Assembly (NCBI GenBank): GCA_036346225.1
Contig: JARFIW010000108.1
Span: 310,001-374,000, forward strand
Reading direction: 5' to 3'
Origin: Platerodrilus igneus
Lineage: Eukaryota > Arthropoda > Insecta > Coleoptera > Lycidae
DNA length: 64,000 nt
Made by a program: the position numbers and the translations under genes. Below the pieces are notes generated by a model that saw only the letters and a program-made list of their open reading frames with translations, made no database searches and was not told the origin of the DNA. Below are positions 1 to 11,600 of this stretch, in pieces. The first letter of the stretch is position 1. Every line of letters starts with the position of its first letter.

Positions 1-302
1 GGCATCACTTTTATGTTGAGTTATTCGATTTTTTAGCCATTGTTTTGACTGACCTACATAAGTTCTATTGCAACTACATTCTACCTTATAAATAACATTA
101 CTGCATAATGTTTTTTCGGTGTTATCTTTTAATTTAGTGAATAACCTATCTATTGATTTTTCATAAGTATAAGCTATTAGAATATCAGGTTGTTTCAAGA
201 TTTTGGTTAGTTGAGGGGTTAAATTTTGAATAAAAGGTAATTTTCTGAAATTTGTAACTAGTGGTCGGTCTATTGATGAAGTTTGTAGATTATTGGAGTA
301 TA
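1..302 (-). repeat. Inverted arm of the Penelope-like element (pairs with 711-1013)
   Basis: Reading the minus strand of 1-302 gives the sequence of 711-1013 almost base for base. The two differ by one A/T-run length (6 T at 111-116, 7 A at 897-903) and very few substitutions. The arm covers the end of the transcriptase and the start of the endonuclease, and is separated from its partner by about 408 bp. Near identity points to formation during the same insertion or soon after. The shorter run in this arm keeps the linker and the endonuclease in one reading frame, whereas the sense arm has lost it. Confidence 0.9.
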
Positions 303-916
303 TTGACATATATTGACATGCCCTTTATAGTCAAATATGTAGATGACATTTTATGTTCCATTCCAGAACACTTGATCGAATATACTTTATATATTTTTAA
401 TAGCTTCAATACTAATTTGGTTTTCACTTTCGAAAAAGAAATTAATTTCAGTATTTCTTTTCTAGATACGTTAGTCCTCAGATCTCCCATAAATACTTTA
501 TATTTTGACATTTACAAAAAACCTACTGACTCTGGTAGATACTTAAATTATCATTCTAACCATGCTTTTATTCATAAACTTAATACCATATTAGCTTTAA
601 AATACCGTATTCAAAAATTAGCGAACCAAATTTACTTACAAACAACTTAAAAGGGTTGGAATATATTTTACTAAACAACGCATACCCAAAACCTCTTTTA
701 AAGAAGTTTTTATACTCCAATAATCTACAAACTTCATCAATAGACCGACCACTAGTTACAAATTTCAGAAAATTACCTTTTATTCAAAATTTAACCCCTC
801 AACTAACCAAAATCTTGAAACAACCTGATATTCTAATAGCTTATACTTATGAAAAATCAATAGATAGGTTATTCACTAAATTAAAAGATAATACCGAAAA
901 AAACATTATGCAGTAA
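303..916 (+). pseudogene. Penelope-like reverse transcriptase, C-terminal part (broken)
   Basis: The frame from 303 to 650 contains KYVDDIL, the palm catalytic motif of reverse transcriptases, about ten residues after the inverted-arm boundary. It is followed by a FLDTLV block and a KPTDSGRYLNYHSNH block, which are typical of Penelope-like palm and thumb regions. The frame stops at 650 and homology resumes in another frame from 656 to 916 (thumb and linker, including LNNAYPKPLLKKFL). The open frame that starts at 261 includes inverted-arm sequence, so its first 14 residues are not part of the protein. Fingers and most of the palm are absent, so the product cannot be active. Confidence 0.8.
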
Positions 917-917
917 T

Positions 918-1259
918 GTTATTTATAAGGTAGAATGTAGTTGCAATAGAACTTATGTAGGTCAGTCAAAACAATGGCTAAAAAATCGAATAACTCAACA
1001 TAAAAGTGATGCCAGACTTGGTAAACTAAGTTGTGCTTTGTCATCACATTTACATGCAACAAATCACACTGCTAAATTCGAAGACACCAAAATTTTAGAC
1101 ATTGAAAACAACTACCACAAAAGACTATTCCTGGAATCCTTTCACATTCTACAACAACCTAATCCACTCAACAGCAAACAAGATACAAACAACTTAAATA
1201 TAGTATATTCTTGGCTATATAAATTTAATAATAGCCACTTTCACAGACCGTTAATTTAG
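918..1259 (+). pseudogene. GIY-YIG endonuclease domain of the Penelope-like element
   Basis: In frame from 918 the peptide begins VIYKVECSCNRTYVGQS and continues LKNRITQHKSD. This is the GIY-YIG core with the two cysteines and the R...H positions seen in Penelope-type endonucleases, which nick target DNA for insertion. The domain ends at a stop at 1257-1259. It lies in a different frame from the upstream linker because of an extra A in the run at 897-903. A later start at 1038 would miss the catalytic motif, so the domain is best viewed as the continuation of the broken polyprotein. The domain itself has no internal stop. Confidence 0.8.
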
Positions 1260-1760
1260 ATTCTACTAATAAAACAAACATTTCGTTCCTAAAATCTTAC
1301 CCCTCCCCTTGTTTTTTTTTTACGTTTCCTTCATATTTTTCTAATTTCAAGTCAATTTCCAATCGTTATACTTATCATTAACTAATAATTTAATAAAATT
1401 TACAACCTCATATTAGTTATTTAAGCTTTTTCTATTTTTTCTTTTTATAATTTTTTATTTTACTAAAATTAGCATTGTACACATAGTTAGCTTTTGTAAA
1501 TATTTGTTATTGTTTTCATAATTATCAAAAGTTATAACTGTAATTTATGTATTAGTTTTTAAATGTAGAAATTCTTTAAGTCATGGTAATTATGTAAGTA
1601 GATTAGCTATACTGTTTTTAACCTTACAAAACTAAATTCATCATATTTTAGTCTATGATTAAGGCAAAAATATTCATGCCGAAACGTCAGAATAAACGTT
1701 ACAATTTGACATTATAGTTCTTATTTTACGAACGAGTGCATCCCAAGAAACCAACAGATC
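1260..1760 (+). other. 3' non-coding tail of the Penelope-like element
   Basis: AT-rich sequence after the endonuclease stop with no open frame. It contains a T-run at 1311-1321 and the ATGCCGAAACGTCAG block at 1676-1690, and ends in AACGAGTGCATCCCAAG shortly before a (TA)n tract. I place the end of the element around 1760 because the sequence turns into simple repeat there. No target duplication could be identified. Confidence 0.5.
1645..1693 (+). ncRNA. Possible decayed hammerhead ribozyme in the Penelope tail
   Basis: The order CTATGA (1653-1658), GGC...GCC helix, GAAAC (1681-1685), GTC (1686-1688) follows a type I hammerhead. In an intact one, CTGATGA precedes helix II, then GAAA, then the NUH cleavage triplet. 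Here the first core box lacks a G and has extra bases, so it would not be active. Hammerheads are known in Penelope-like elements, which makes the match plausible, but helix I is weak. Confidence 0.35.
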
Positions 1761-1797
1761 TATATATATATATATTACTAGCGTTCGAGAAACTACC

Positions 1798-1850
<53 letters not shown>
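1761..1850. repeat. (TA)n microsatellites
   Basis: Two (TA)n tracts, 1761-1775 and 1803-1850, separated by about 27 bp. The second abuts the 3' end of long-LTR unit A. Confidence 0.95.
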
Positions 1851-1853
<3 letters not shown>

Positions 1854-3879
1854 CCGTGGTACTCGGGTAAAAGCCTCACCAACAAAAATATATTCGAAAA
1901 TTTTATTAAATTTTCAAAACTCGAAAATTGCACATAATAGAAAATTTTTCAAAAATTAAATAATTAAAAAAATATATATTTCTTACCCGTTTTCCTCTCT
2001 TCCTCGGTTGAATTGCTTTCTTCAACTGCTTCCGGCTAGCTCAGTTGGACCTCCTCTTGGATATCTAGATTCACTTTCATATTCTCTATCGTTCATGCAC
2101 ACTCTCAATAAAACTACAAAATACAACAAACATACAATCTTTTATTTATCACTATTTACAAATAAAATTCAATATTGTCCACATTTCAGTGATCACGTTA
2201 CATCTCAATAAATCCTATTTTGTAATGTCCTGTATTTTATTTTAAATTATCAAACACATAGAATGTACCCGGAGTAAATGGGCCCTGAATAATATCTTCT
2301 TTCTCATTCCTTCTTTATAATTTATTTTAAATTAGTATACTCTGGAGTATGGTGAGCTCATGATAACCCAGTTAATTATGAATAATGTATGCCCTTATAC
2401 TTCGCATACTCTTACAACAAACTAAAAAAAAAACAACCCATGTACTCTTTACAAAATTTAAATTCCTGATGGAACGTTAATAAGCTTTATATACACCTTC
2501 AGATTTCTATTTAATTACCATAATAAAGTTAGTTATACGTATTATGTTCAATACGCCAAAAATGCACAATAACTTCAAAATCTCTCTCATACGTCACCCA
2601 ATATTCATAGTTTATAACCACACAATTTCAAAGCGTTACCTGGAATTTCTAGAAGATCTCTGCTCTGTGGACGATGCCGTGTATTTACTTCTTTCTGGTC
2701 TGCAGGCCGCTTCTGGCTATTAGTAGAAGAACCCCATTTAAGTTGAACTGCTAGCGCTGCCTTCACGGTGTATCCAATTTCCAAATCCAAATTAATTATA
2801 CGTCTTTCACAATTATTTACTTTAATCTACGTTACTTAACGTCACGACACGAGCTTGTTAAAAAAATTATATATGATACCTCAATTAAAAAATGTAATCT
2901 TGGCACACAAGCCGCGTACAAATTATGAGGCTAACACCGTGCAATATAATTTAAAATAATTTTATTCTACTTACAAACTCGTGGTAGCTTTCATACGTAG
3001 TCTGAAGCGATCGAAATATTAAGGGCTTTCATTATATTTTCGAAAAGTATTTATACAGTTTAGGCTGCCACCTCCTGGCCACATTCACCCGAAATTCCTC
3101 ATCTACAACAACGCGTTCTTAAAATTTTGAGCTCAACCGATTTCTAAGTCCGCGAATTTCAGCGCACCGTTCCAATCTTTTCTGAAAATTAATATACACT
3201 ATGCTCGTATTTTCTCATGTCCAACTAACAATATCGACCAATCGTCTATCCACTGACGTTCTACAAATCCCGCCTATCCCACGCTGTCCCTTGCTTATGC
3301 GTTTTCTACGTCTCTTTCTAACCTGGTTTGAGTGGTAGAAAATCGATATTCCTGTCCATCTGCTATCTAACCCCACGTGGAGACCCTACGTGCTTTAAAT
3401 AACAGTTCATTAGCGTTTAATGGGAAAACATCCGACCGTTTACCCGATATTTATTTGTTATCTACAAAAATAAGTAGAAGCTGACATTTACAAAACCTGC
3501 AGGTGTTCAATTTTAACGAACGTTTTAAATAACATTTCTACGAGTTGGATTTCAGCGTATTTCAACCCCGCCGATATATTTGTTTGTTAGCAACGCGTTT
3601 CACCTTGGTATTATTGATGTTTACACGATTTTATGCATATTATACGTAAATGACCGTTTAATTAAACTCAATTAAATTAATAAATTAATGTCATTGGCTT
3701 CTACCATGTAATTTCTTTGCACCTACTAAATTTTAATCATTATTTGTAAAATTTTGTTAATACCTGTTACTTAAAAATGAACTAACTGGAATAAATTTCG
3801 CCCGTAATTTCTGGTAGTTTCCTTTATACAGGGTGTTTTGAAATTGCTTCATTTATATTTACTTTTAACCCTTTAAAAC

Positions 3880-3887
<8 letters not shown>
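1851..3887 (-). mobile_element. Long-LTR unit A (solo LTR, minus strand)
   Basis: A dispersed ~2-kb unit. Read on the minus strand it begins TATAGTGGTTTTAAAGGG at 3887 next to (TA)n and ends ACCACGGCA at 1851 next to (TA)n. It is clearly homologous to D (16190-18228) over its whole length. Visible in order: a CCCTGTATA box near the start; TATA box at about 3047-3056; first exon with donor TTT|GTAAGT near 2974; second exon 2640-2790 with donor CAG|GTAACG; a block around 2339-2371 shared with D, E and F; AATAAA signal with downstream T/G-rich sequence; and a last GGGTAAGA donor near 1985. TG-like start, CA end and TATA-to-poly(A) order fit an LTR with a long R region. The starting G is mutated to A. 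Confidence 0.65.
2640..2790 (-). other. Candidate coding exon inside unit A
   Basis: On the minus strand an ATG opens a 50-codon frame beginning MDLEIGYTVKAALAVQLKW and ending at a clean splice donor (CCAG|GTAACG). The homologous stretch in unit D (17271-17410) also starts with ATG and keeps GYT.EALA.QLKW, with several of the base differences falling at third codon positions (GGA/GGT, CTT/CTG, GCA/GCG). This suggests that the exon once coded for protein. I do not recognise the family. In D it is broken by a stop, and in F and G it has decayed. Confidence 0.4.

Positions 3888-3921
<34 letters not shown>
3886..3921. repeat. (TA)n microsatellite shared by units A and B
   Basis: A (TA)n tract lies between the head of A (minus) and the head of B (plus), so the two units are head to head with no other sequence between them. 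Confidence 0.95.
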
Positions 3922-3922
<1 letters not shown>

Positions 3923-6029
3923 CTCATATTTAGACCAGGGTAGAAAATTAAATAATCACATCAAATAATTTTAATCACCGTGTATAAGGAATTTTATTAG
4001 ATAATACGCTTTATTATAAAACCGTGAAGCATAAAAATTCATTCGTTTCATTAAAAATAAGGGAGTTAAATCATCTACAAGACGCTTGCTATAAAAAAGG
4101 AAGCAGTATTAAAAAGCTCTACATGTAATTTAATTATTCCTAGTAAAGAAACAAAGAGAAATTACGTGCAAAATTTATATTAATTAACTCAATTTTAAGT
4201 AACCGGTATTAAACAAAATGTACAGATAATAATTAATATTTGATTAGGAGTCACTAAAAATTAAAGGGTATTAATTTTAATCGAAGTTAATTGAACCATT
4301 AGTAACATATAATATCTATAAAAACTTGAAAAAACCCAATAAAATGCAAATCGTAGAAGTGTTATTATGTTTGAACACCTGCGTATTTTTTAAAAAGCTC
4401 ATTCTGCGTAAATTTTGCAGATAATTAATGGTTACAGAGAATGTTGGAGAAACCGTCGCATAATAGTTACGAGAAATGCTAAAGGTGGGTTATTTCACAG
4501 TCCACATGGACTGAAATAATCGATAATAAAGAATATCAATTTGCACCAATAAGAACAGGTTAGATAGAGACAGATAATATGCGCAAGACCGAGACACATA
4601 TAGTAAAAGGCGTGAGTGGAGTAACGTCATTGGGTTGCGATTGGGTGAAAATAAAAGGCAAAATTGAGAGGTAAAAATAACATTTCTGTATAAAATTCAA
4701 TTAGTTATTTCCAGAAGTTGCGAGCCGCGTCGAAATTTCTGAGATGTAACTGGTGCGAGTGCAAATTTCGTAAAAATCGCATGCCGGGCTGCGGAATGGG
4801 AACCTAGCAAGCGAAATTCTTTAGAATTGTCCGTTTTGGGGAACAGACCGACAGACAGGCTAACCGCTATATATACCCAGGTTAATATGAAGAAGCTCTC
4901 TTAGATCTTCGACTTGATTCAATGCGTTAAACAGTGCTTTTTAGTTTTCCGGTTTTGATTAAATAATTTAAACAGTTTGCTCGTATATTTTGGTGATTTA
5001 AAAAACAGTTTGTTCTTGACGTGCTACAATGAATGTAGTTTAGTGCACTTAGAAAAGAAGATACAAGGTAATAAAGTTAGTATCACTGTACTAATTAGTC
5101 AAAATTTGCAACGACGAATGAATACACAAAAGTAGGCAGTTTTGGCGTATATTGGTGAAAGAAGCATGAATTTCTTTGCTAATTTTTCGGGGGTGTTAAT
5201 AATTAAATGGTTCATAAACATGACTGGATCCACAAAACAAGGTTCAGATATACACAGATGAGTTCCGGAAAAGCCCTGAAACAACTTTAGATGAATGGTG
5301 GTGGAGAAATTTTAAAAGCGTTGAGAATCAGAAGCCGTAAATATAACCCAGTTGGAATGGTGTGATTAACAAAGGGACGAGGTACATTGAAGCTACGAGT
5401 GCAGTAACCTTCAGGTAAATTATACTATTTTGTTTGAACTTTGATGTTTTCGTGTGTGTTGAATAACTTTATAATTTATTTACTAAAATGGACAGTAATG
5501 AAGTTGTACAAACAACAAATTTTTAATTTTAAGGTGAAATTTTCTTGTTTAAGTCGAAAGGAGTATTTAGTATTTATGTTCTTGATGAAAATTTGGGTAT
5601 GTCTTTGAGCTCAATTAGACGAACCTGGTTAATTAACGTAAAGGGTGGTAGATGCTCCTTTGTACTCAGACTCAGGTCTGCATATATTGTTACATTAATT
5701 AGTAGGCATCCTACAAGGACTTTAATTTTGGATGCACATTAAAATGATAACAAATTTAAATCTTGAAATTTTCTGATACTGAAATTTATGCTGAAGTTTT
5801 AATTTTGAAATTTTAATGTATTGTGAATATTGATGTAAATAGAGTTAACGTTGATGTTTGTGGTAGGAATGTGTTTGTTTTTTTTTATGAATGAGGATGA
5901 AGGTTTATCTAGGGGAGCAGCCGAGGCGATGAACAGAAGAAAGTCGACGGACCAGTTAAATTAGGAGGTTTCACAGCATACATGACGCCCAATTCGTGAG
6001 GCTCGAATCTAATACAGGGATACACAGCA
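3921..6029 (+). mobile_element. Long-LTR unit B (plus strand)
   Basis: A ~2.1-kb unit starting TACTCATATTTAGACC after (TA)n and ending TACACAGCA before (TA)n. It is the inverted counterpart of C (6280-8605), forming a subfamily distinct from A and D. Landmarks: CACCGTGTATAAGGAA near the start; CACCTGCGTATTTTT around 4376; TATA box CTATATATAC at 4867-4876; an exon-like stretch ending TTCAG|GTAAAT at 5412; and one PBS-like module (GACGCCCAATTCGTGAGGCTCG) about 45 bp before the end. The 65-codon open frame at 5545-5742 is not preserved in C, so I do not call it a gene. Confidence 0.6.
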
Positions 6030-6060
<31 letters not shown>

Positions 6061-6279
6061 CTGTCACTAATTAGAATTATTTTTACTTAATTACAGTCTT
6101 ATCAGAACACACACACACAGAACATTTAAAAATTCATAATATTGTTTTTAAAAACGTTACATTGAAGTACTCAATTTTCATTTTCAATATTTTTGACCAT
6201 CAGGATATTTCCTCATTTTACAGGAGGGATTCATACCCTTTGTTTCAAAACGGTTTCCCGGCATTTTATATATATATAT
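6030..6279. repeat. (TA)n - spacer - (TA)n between units B and C
   Basis: (TA)n at 6030-6057, about 208 bp of unmatched sequence including a short (AC)n at 6110-6119, then a second (TA)n at 6266-6279. B and C meet here tail to tail. The spacer shows no gene. Confidence 0.8.
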
Positions 6280-8602
6280 TGCTGTGATACCCTGTATAAA
6301 ATCGAGCCCCACGTTGGGCGCCAAGAATGCTGTGAAACCTCTCATATCTCTAGGTACTGGCCCTTTTAAAAAAAAACATTCGAGCCCCACAGTTTGGGCG
6401 TCAAGAATGCTGTGAAACCTTATAAATCACCTGGTCCGTTGATTCCTTCTGTTAATCGCCTCGGCTGCTCTTCTAGATAACTTCCATTCTCAATCATAAA
6501 AATTAAACAACACATTCCTACCACAAACATCAACGTTAACTCTATTTACATCAATATTCAGAATACATTAAATTTTCAAATTAAATTTGAACATAAAATT
6601 CAGTTTTAAAAAGAATTTCCGGATTAATTTTATTATCATTTTACTGTGCATCCAAAATTAAAGTCCTTGTTGGATGCCTACTAATTAATATAACAATATA
6701 AGCAGACCGGAGTCTGAGTATAAAGGAGCATCTACCACCCTTTACGTTAATTAACCAGGTTTGTCTAATTGAGCTCAAAGACCTACCCAAAGTTTCATCC
6801 TATTCCCGAACATCAAAACAAAATACCCTTTTACTTAAACAAGCAAATTTCATCTTAAAATTAAATTTTATGGTTAGAAAAATTCCACTAATGTCCATTT
6901 AAAGTAAATCAATTATAAAGTCATTCAATACACACAAAAATGTCAAACAAAATAGTACAATTTACCTGAAGGTTATTGTCCTCGTAGCTTCAGTGTAATC
7001 GTCCCTTTTGTAAATCACACCATTCCAACCGGATTCTATTTACAGCTTCAAGTTGTCAACGCTTTAAAATGTTCTCCATCACCATTAATTTAAAGTTGTT
7101 TCTAGGCTTTTCCGGAACTCATCTGTGTATATCTGCCTCTGGTTCAGTGGATGCAGACACATTTACGAACCATTTAGTCATTAACACCCCGCAAAATAGC
7201 AAAGAAATTCATACTTCCTTTTACCAATATTACCAATATACGCCAAAACTGCCTACTTTTGGGTATACATTTGTCGTTGTAAATTTTACTAATTGGTACC
7301 GTGATAATAAACTTTTATTACCTTGTATCTAAGTGCACTGAAGTACATTCATGTTAGCACGTAAAATAACCAATTATTTTGAGTCACTAAAATATACTAG
7401 CACACTTTAAATTATTTAATCAAACTAAAATGCACTGTTTAATATCAAGTCGCGGATGCACGAGCTTTTAACGCATCGAATCGTCGAAAGTCTAAGAGTC
7501 TAAGAGAGAAACACATATTCCCGCCTGTATATATAGCGAATAGCCGACACGTCGCTTTGTTCCTAAAACGGGTAATTCCAATGAATTCCTCATTCTACGT
7601 TCCCAGTCTGTAGCCTGCACGTCGATTTTTATGAATTTAGTACTCACCCATTGAGATCTCAGAAAATTTCAACACGGCCCGCAAAGTTGTCCGAGAAAAA
7701 CTAATTACTTTTATACAGAAATTGTTGTTCTACCTCTGATATATGCATCCTATTTTTAACCAATCGCAGCCCCTTGACGTTGCTTAAATCCCGCCCTTTA
7801 CAATATGTGTCTTTGCTTGACGCATTTTCTTTTCCTTTTCTAACCTGTTCGTATTGGTGCAAATTTATATTCTTTATTATCGATTATATTTTAGTCCACG
7901 CGGACTGTTATCTGGGTTTAATAAACCCGTATCGCACATTCTCGTAAATACTAAGTCCCGGTTTCTCCAAGATTCTTTGAAACATTAATTATTTGCCAAA
8001 TTTACGCAGAATGAGCTTTTTAAAAATACGCAGGTGTTCTGTATTTCCTGCTAAAGCATCTGATCGTTTCCAATATCCTTAGAATCAACATGTTTATCCA
8101 AACAAATTAACTTGAAATTGCCTTTTAAAAACACGCAGGGTGTTCAAACGTAACATTTTAAATAACCTTCCTACGATTTGACTATTATTGGGTTTTCACA
8201 AGCCTTTTATGCTTATTATATGTTATTAACGGTTTAATTAACTCCAATTAAAATTGATTTCCATCCTTTTCATTTTTTAGCGAATACACCTTAAATATTA
8301 ATTATTATATGTACACTTTGTTTTACTACCGGTTACTTAAACTAGGGTTAATTAATATAAACTTTGCACGTAATTTCCATTTGTTTAGGAATAATTAAAT
8401 TATCCACTGCGCTTTTCAATACTGCTTCTTTTGATGTAAAGCGTCTTATAGATAATTTAAATTTCTTATTTTACTGAAACGACCGAGTTTATTTATGCTT
8501 CAAGGTTTTAATAAAGCGTATTATTTAATGAAATTCCTTATACACGGTAATTAAAATTATTTGATTTGATTATTTAATTTTCTACCCTGGTCTAAATATG
8601 AG

Positions 8603-8605
<3 letters not shown>
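6280..8605 (-). mobile_element. Long-LTR unit C (minus strand)
   Basis: Inverted homologue of unit B. On the minus strand it starts at 8605 (TACTCATATTTAGACC) and ends GGTATCACAGCA at 6280. TATA box around 7528-7536; exon donor TTCAG|GTAAAT near 6965, matching B. The tail holds two PBS-like modules, each preceded by an LTR-type end (TTTCACAGCA). Module 1 is diverged, at about 6380-6410, and module 2 is an exact match to the lysine tRNA 3' end at 6302-6323. A ~2-kb inverted pair this close could form a large hairpin and is prone to rearrangement. Confidence 0.6.
6302..6323 (-). promoter_or_regulatory. Primer-binding site matching tRNA-Lys(CUU) 3' end
   Basis: The minus strand reads TGGCGCCCAACGTGGGGC plus four further matching bases, complementary to the 3' terminus (CCA included) of the conserved animal tRNA-Lys(CUU). 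Four bases upstream is an LTR-like end, CACAGCA. Reverse transcription of a Lys-primed LTR retroelement would start at such a site. It is embedded in the tail of unit C, not before an internal coding region. Confidence 0.7.

Positions 8606-8640
<35 letters not shown>
8605..8640. repeat. (TA)n microsatellite
   Basis: (TA)n tract bounding the head of unit C. Confidence 0.95.
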
Positions 8641-8642
<2 letters not shown>

Positions 8643-11600
8643 ACACTCACGTGTTTATGAACATACCCTGCCACTTGCAGATGTATTTCATTTTATTGTA
8701 TCTTGCTTGCCGCCTATTCCCTTTGGGGATTGTTCGTACAATTTTTCTTGAGCTCTTCTATACTTTCTATCAAATCTCCACATACAAAGTCACTTCTATC
8801 AAGCCCAACCCCTTTGTTCTTTTCGTGCGTATCTCTACATTTTGATGTTTTCAGGAAATGAGTTCTATATAATTTCTACTTATCGTCCTCCCATTGTTAA
8901 TCGTATTTTATTACGGTCACCGTCTGCTTAATACAATGTATCGAGTTTACTTTATGCTATTTCACCCTTCTCACTCTTTTCAGTCTTTTACTATGAATCC
9001 TATAACTTCCGTATTCAGTGCTGAACATCTTTTTTAATACTTTGTGGCAATTGCAACAATGTCTGTGATTTTCCTTTATATTAATTCAAACTGTTTATTA
9101 ACAACTATGTCATATTGCACGGAATTTATTAAACCAACGTCCTAACGCTCATATTTGGTGTGCATATTCATGAATGCACTGTTATTTCCCTTATAATTCT
9201 GAAAGCATTCTGAATAACATGACACACTTTCACTATAAAATTTCATTGTTATAATATAATTTGTTTGTTTATGTTCTTGTGGTTTAAAACAATTTACAAC
9301 TCGTTATTTAAGTTCCATTATGTATTTTACAGAAATAAAATGATCATCTTTCGTGTTGTCAGTTTAATTAGAATATAAATATAGATTGAATTGCAAGTCT
9401 ATTTTACAGGAAAATTAAAATTATACAAAGTGATTCAATAAGAAGTTATTCCATTCAAGATTAAATATTATTTCTTTCATTCTAAATTAATGTTAACATA
9501 ATGCGTTGCGTTACAATTTTCAATGCTCGGTGGTTTATTATGATTACATATTCAGAACACAAAGTATATTTACTATAAATTTGGCAATTTATACATTTCT
9601 TTACTACCAATAATTAAAAAACAAAACATTTGTTAGATTTTAGTGAATATCCAACAAAAACCGCTTGCGTTTTAATCAATAAAATGTAAAGTTAATTATT
9701 ACAAAGATGGCTTTTAATTGTTTCAGATGACTTTAACCTACGTTATCAAGAATTAGACGTGCCACCTCAGCAACACTTCATATGGTCAACTGAAAGCCCT
9801 ATTAAAATATTTTCAATTAAGAAGTTGCTTGCTCCGTAAAGGTATGTCTGAAGTATGTTTGCCATATTTATGAACAAGAAATTATTCTCATGTTGTGTAT
9901 TTAACAAACGTTCCTGATTATACTTTTTAAATATAAAAACGCCAGTATGGTATTTTTAATACTTTAGTTGATTTGTCGTATACTTATTTATCATCGACAT
10001 GTTGTGTAAAAGAAAGAATGGGCAAAAAATATCAAATTGTATTGCAGAATTGTTAAATGTATATCAATAGTTTTTCAATAAATGCAGTAGTGGCCTACAA
10101 AACGTTTCTAAATGTTTCTTCGAACTTTGAAAATAAAAATTGTTATGGTATTCTTATGCAGACAAGAAAGAAAGCAACAAAGTATCCCATACATCGAATA
10201 CCGCAATAAAACAGGGACAGAATGGTAGAATCGAACTCCAAAAGAATTAGAATTCAGACTAGCTCAAAAACGTCGTAGAGTCGGGTGGGTGATATAAAAA
10301 GAAAAATTTGGAAATCTCGGCAAAAAGTTATATTATCAACTTACAGTTCCAAAAGAATACTTGCAAAAGTCAAAAATACATTTATATAATCGTTCGTTAT
10401 AACGTTGTAACATTTTTATTTTTCAGTCGTAATTTAATTGCATTGAATTACAAAAATAATGCGCTAAGCGTGCATTGTTCCTTAGGGATCTAATTATATT
10501 AATATATCTGTGTCGCATAAAGCTATTTGCAAGTACATCTCTATTTGATTGTTTCTTGTTCGCCCCTCAGACGGCGCGATCGCTCAGCTCTGGTTTCAAC
10601 AAACAATCGGCCGCCTGCAACAGCAGTGTTAAGATGTATTTTCGGCTGGAGGCTGGCAACCTTTGCATCGACTATTAATCGTTGGGATATCTTTTAATAA
10701 CGGTTGGTAAAGTATATATTATACGAATTAATGTAATTTGAGGTAATTTATTTAGCGCGTCCTGTAGAACGCGACCTGTAGAACGCGACCTGTAGAATGC
10801 GACAAAATATAATTCGACAATGTAGAATGCAACGATAAAGAATGGAACAAATATAATTCGTCATCTAGGATCCAAAGTATTACCGTTATTTAGGAACAGT
10901 TGATTTGAAATTCGCCTCAAGAAATTTGTCAGATAAGAAATTATGGAAGATAATTTGGATGCAGTCGTTTCAAATTAGAATGTATGGTAATTTTGCTTGA
11001 AGAACGGAAATCCCGTCTCAATTTGTTGTGAAGCGGCTAATGCAGTTTTTGGTTCGTAATTAGTTGTAAGATTTTTAAAGTTTAGAACACATAAACTTGC
11101 TTTTATGTTTAGTACACGTAAATTGTGTAAATTTCAATTAATTGTTGAGCTGGTTTTACAAGTTGTAAAACGAAATTTTGTCGAATTAGCTTTCTAAAAT
11201 AACATGCTTTGTTCCATATGAATCTTCGATAAGTTCAACGTGTATCTTCGACGTCATATTTTCCTGTTTTGCACAGTTGACAGATGTTGTCTTGCCTATT
11301 TTTGTGATCAGCTTTATCTATACATAGATTATTAAACGTGAATATGAAAGTTCAAATTCTCATTATGTTAGGTTCTAGTAATTTGTTATCCACCTGAAAA
11401 GATCTGCCCAGATTAGAATTTAATTCACTGTGTTATGCTTACAAATCATTATCACTTTAATTTGTATAACAAGTTCATGTTTAAAGTAAAGTTGGTTGAT
11501 TAATGAAACAAAATAAGGAAAGTTAAGACTTTAACTTTGATGTAGTTGATTATGACAATTTTTTGTTACAAGTTCCGATATTTTAAAAGAGTTTTTTTTA

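Larger units (their letters stand above)
1..1760 (+). mobile_element. Penelope-like element, 5'-truncated, with inverted 5' arm
   Basis: A retroelement of the Penelope-like class, which pairs a reverse transcriptase with a C-terminal GIY-YIG endonuclease. The sense part runs from about 303 to a 3' non-coding tail that fades near the (TA)n tract at 1761. The YVDD catalytic box of the reverse transcriptase and a VIY...YVG endonuclease motif are both visible. The N-terminal part of the transcriptase is missing. The first 302 bases are the reverse complement of 711-1013, a 5' inversion of the kind known in this class. Frameshifts make the copy non-coding. The element may begin left of the window, so the left limit is only the window edge. 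Confidence 0.85.

Noticed and set aside
5545..5742. 65-codon frame in unit B as a conserved protein.
   Set aside because: The homologous stretch in C has frameshifts near its start, and the differences show no codon pattern.
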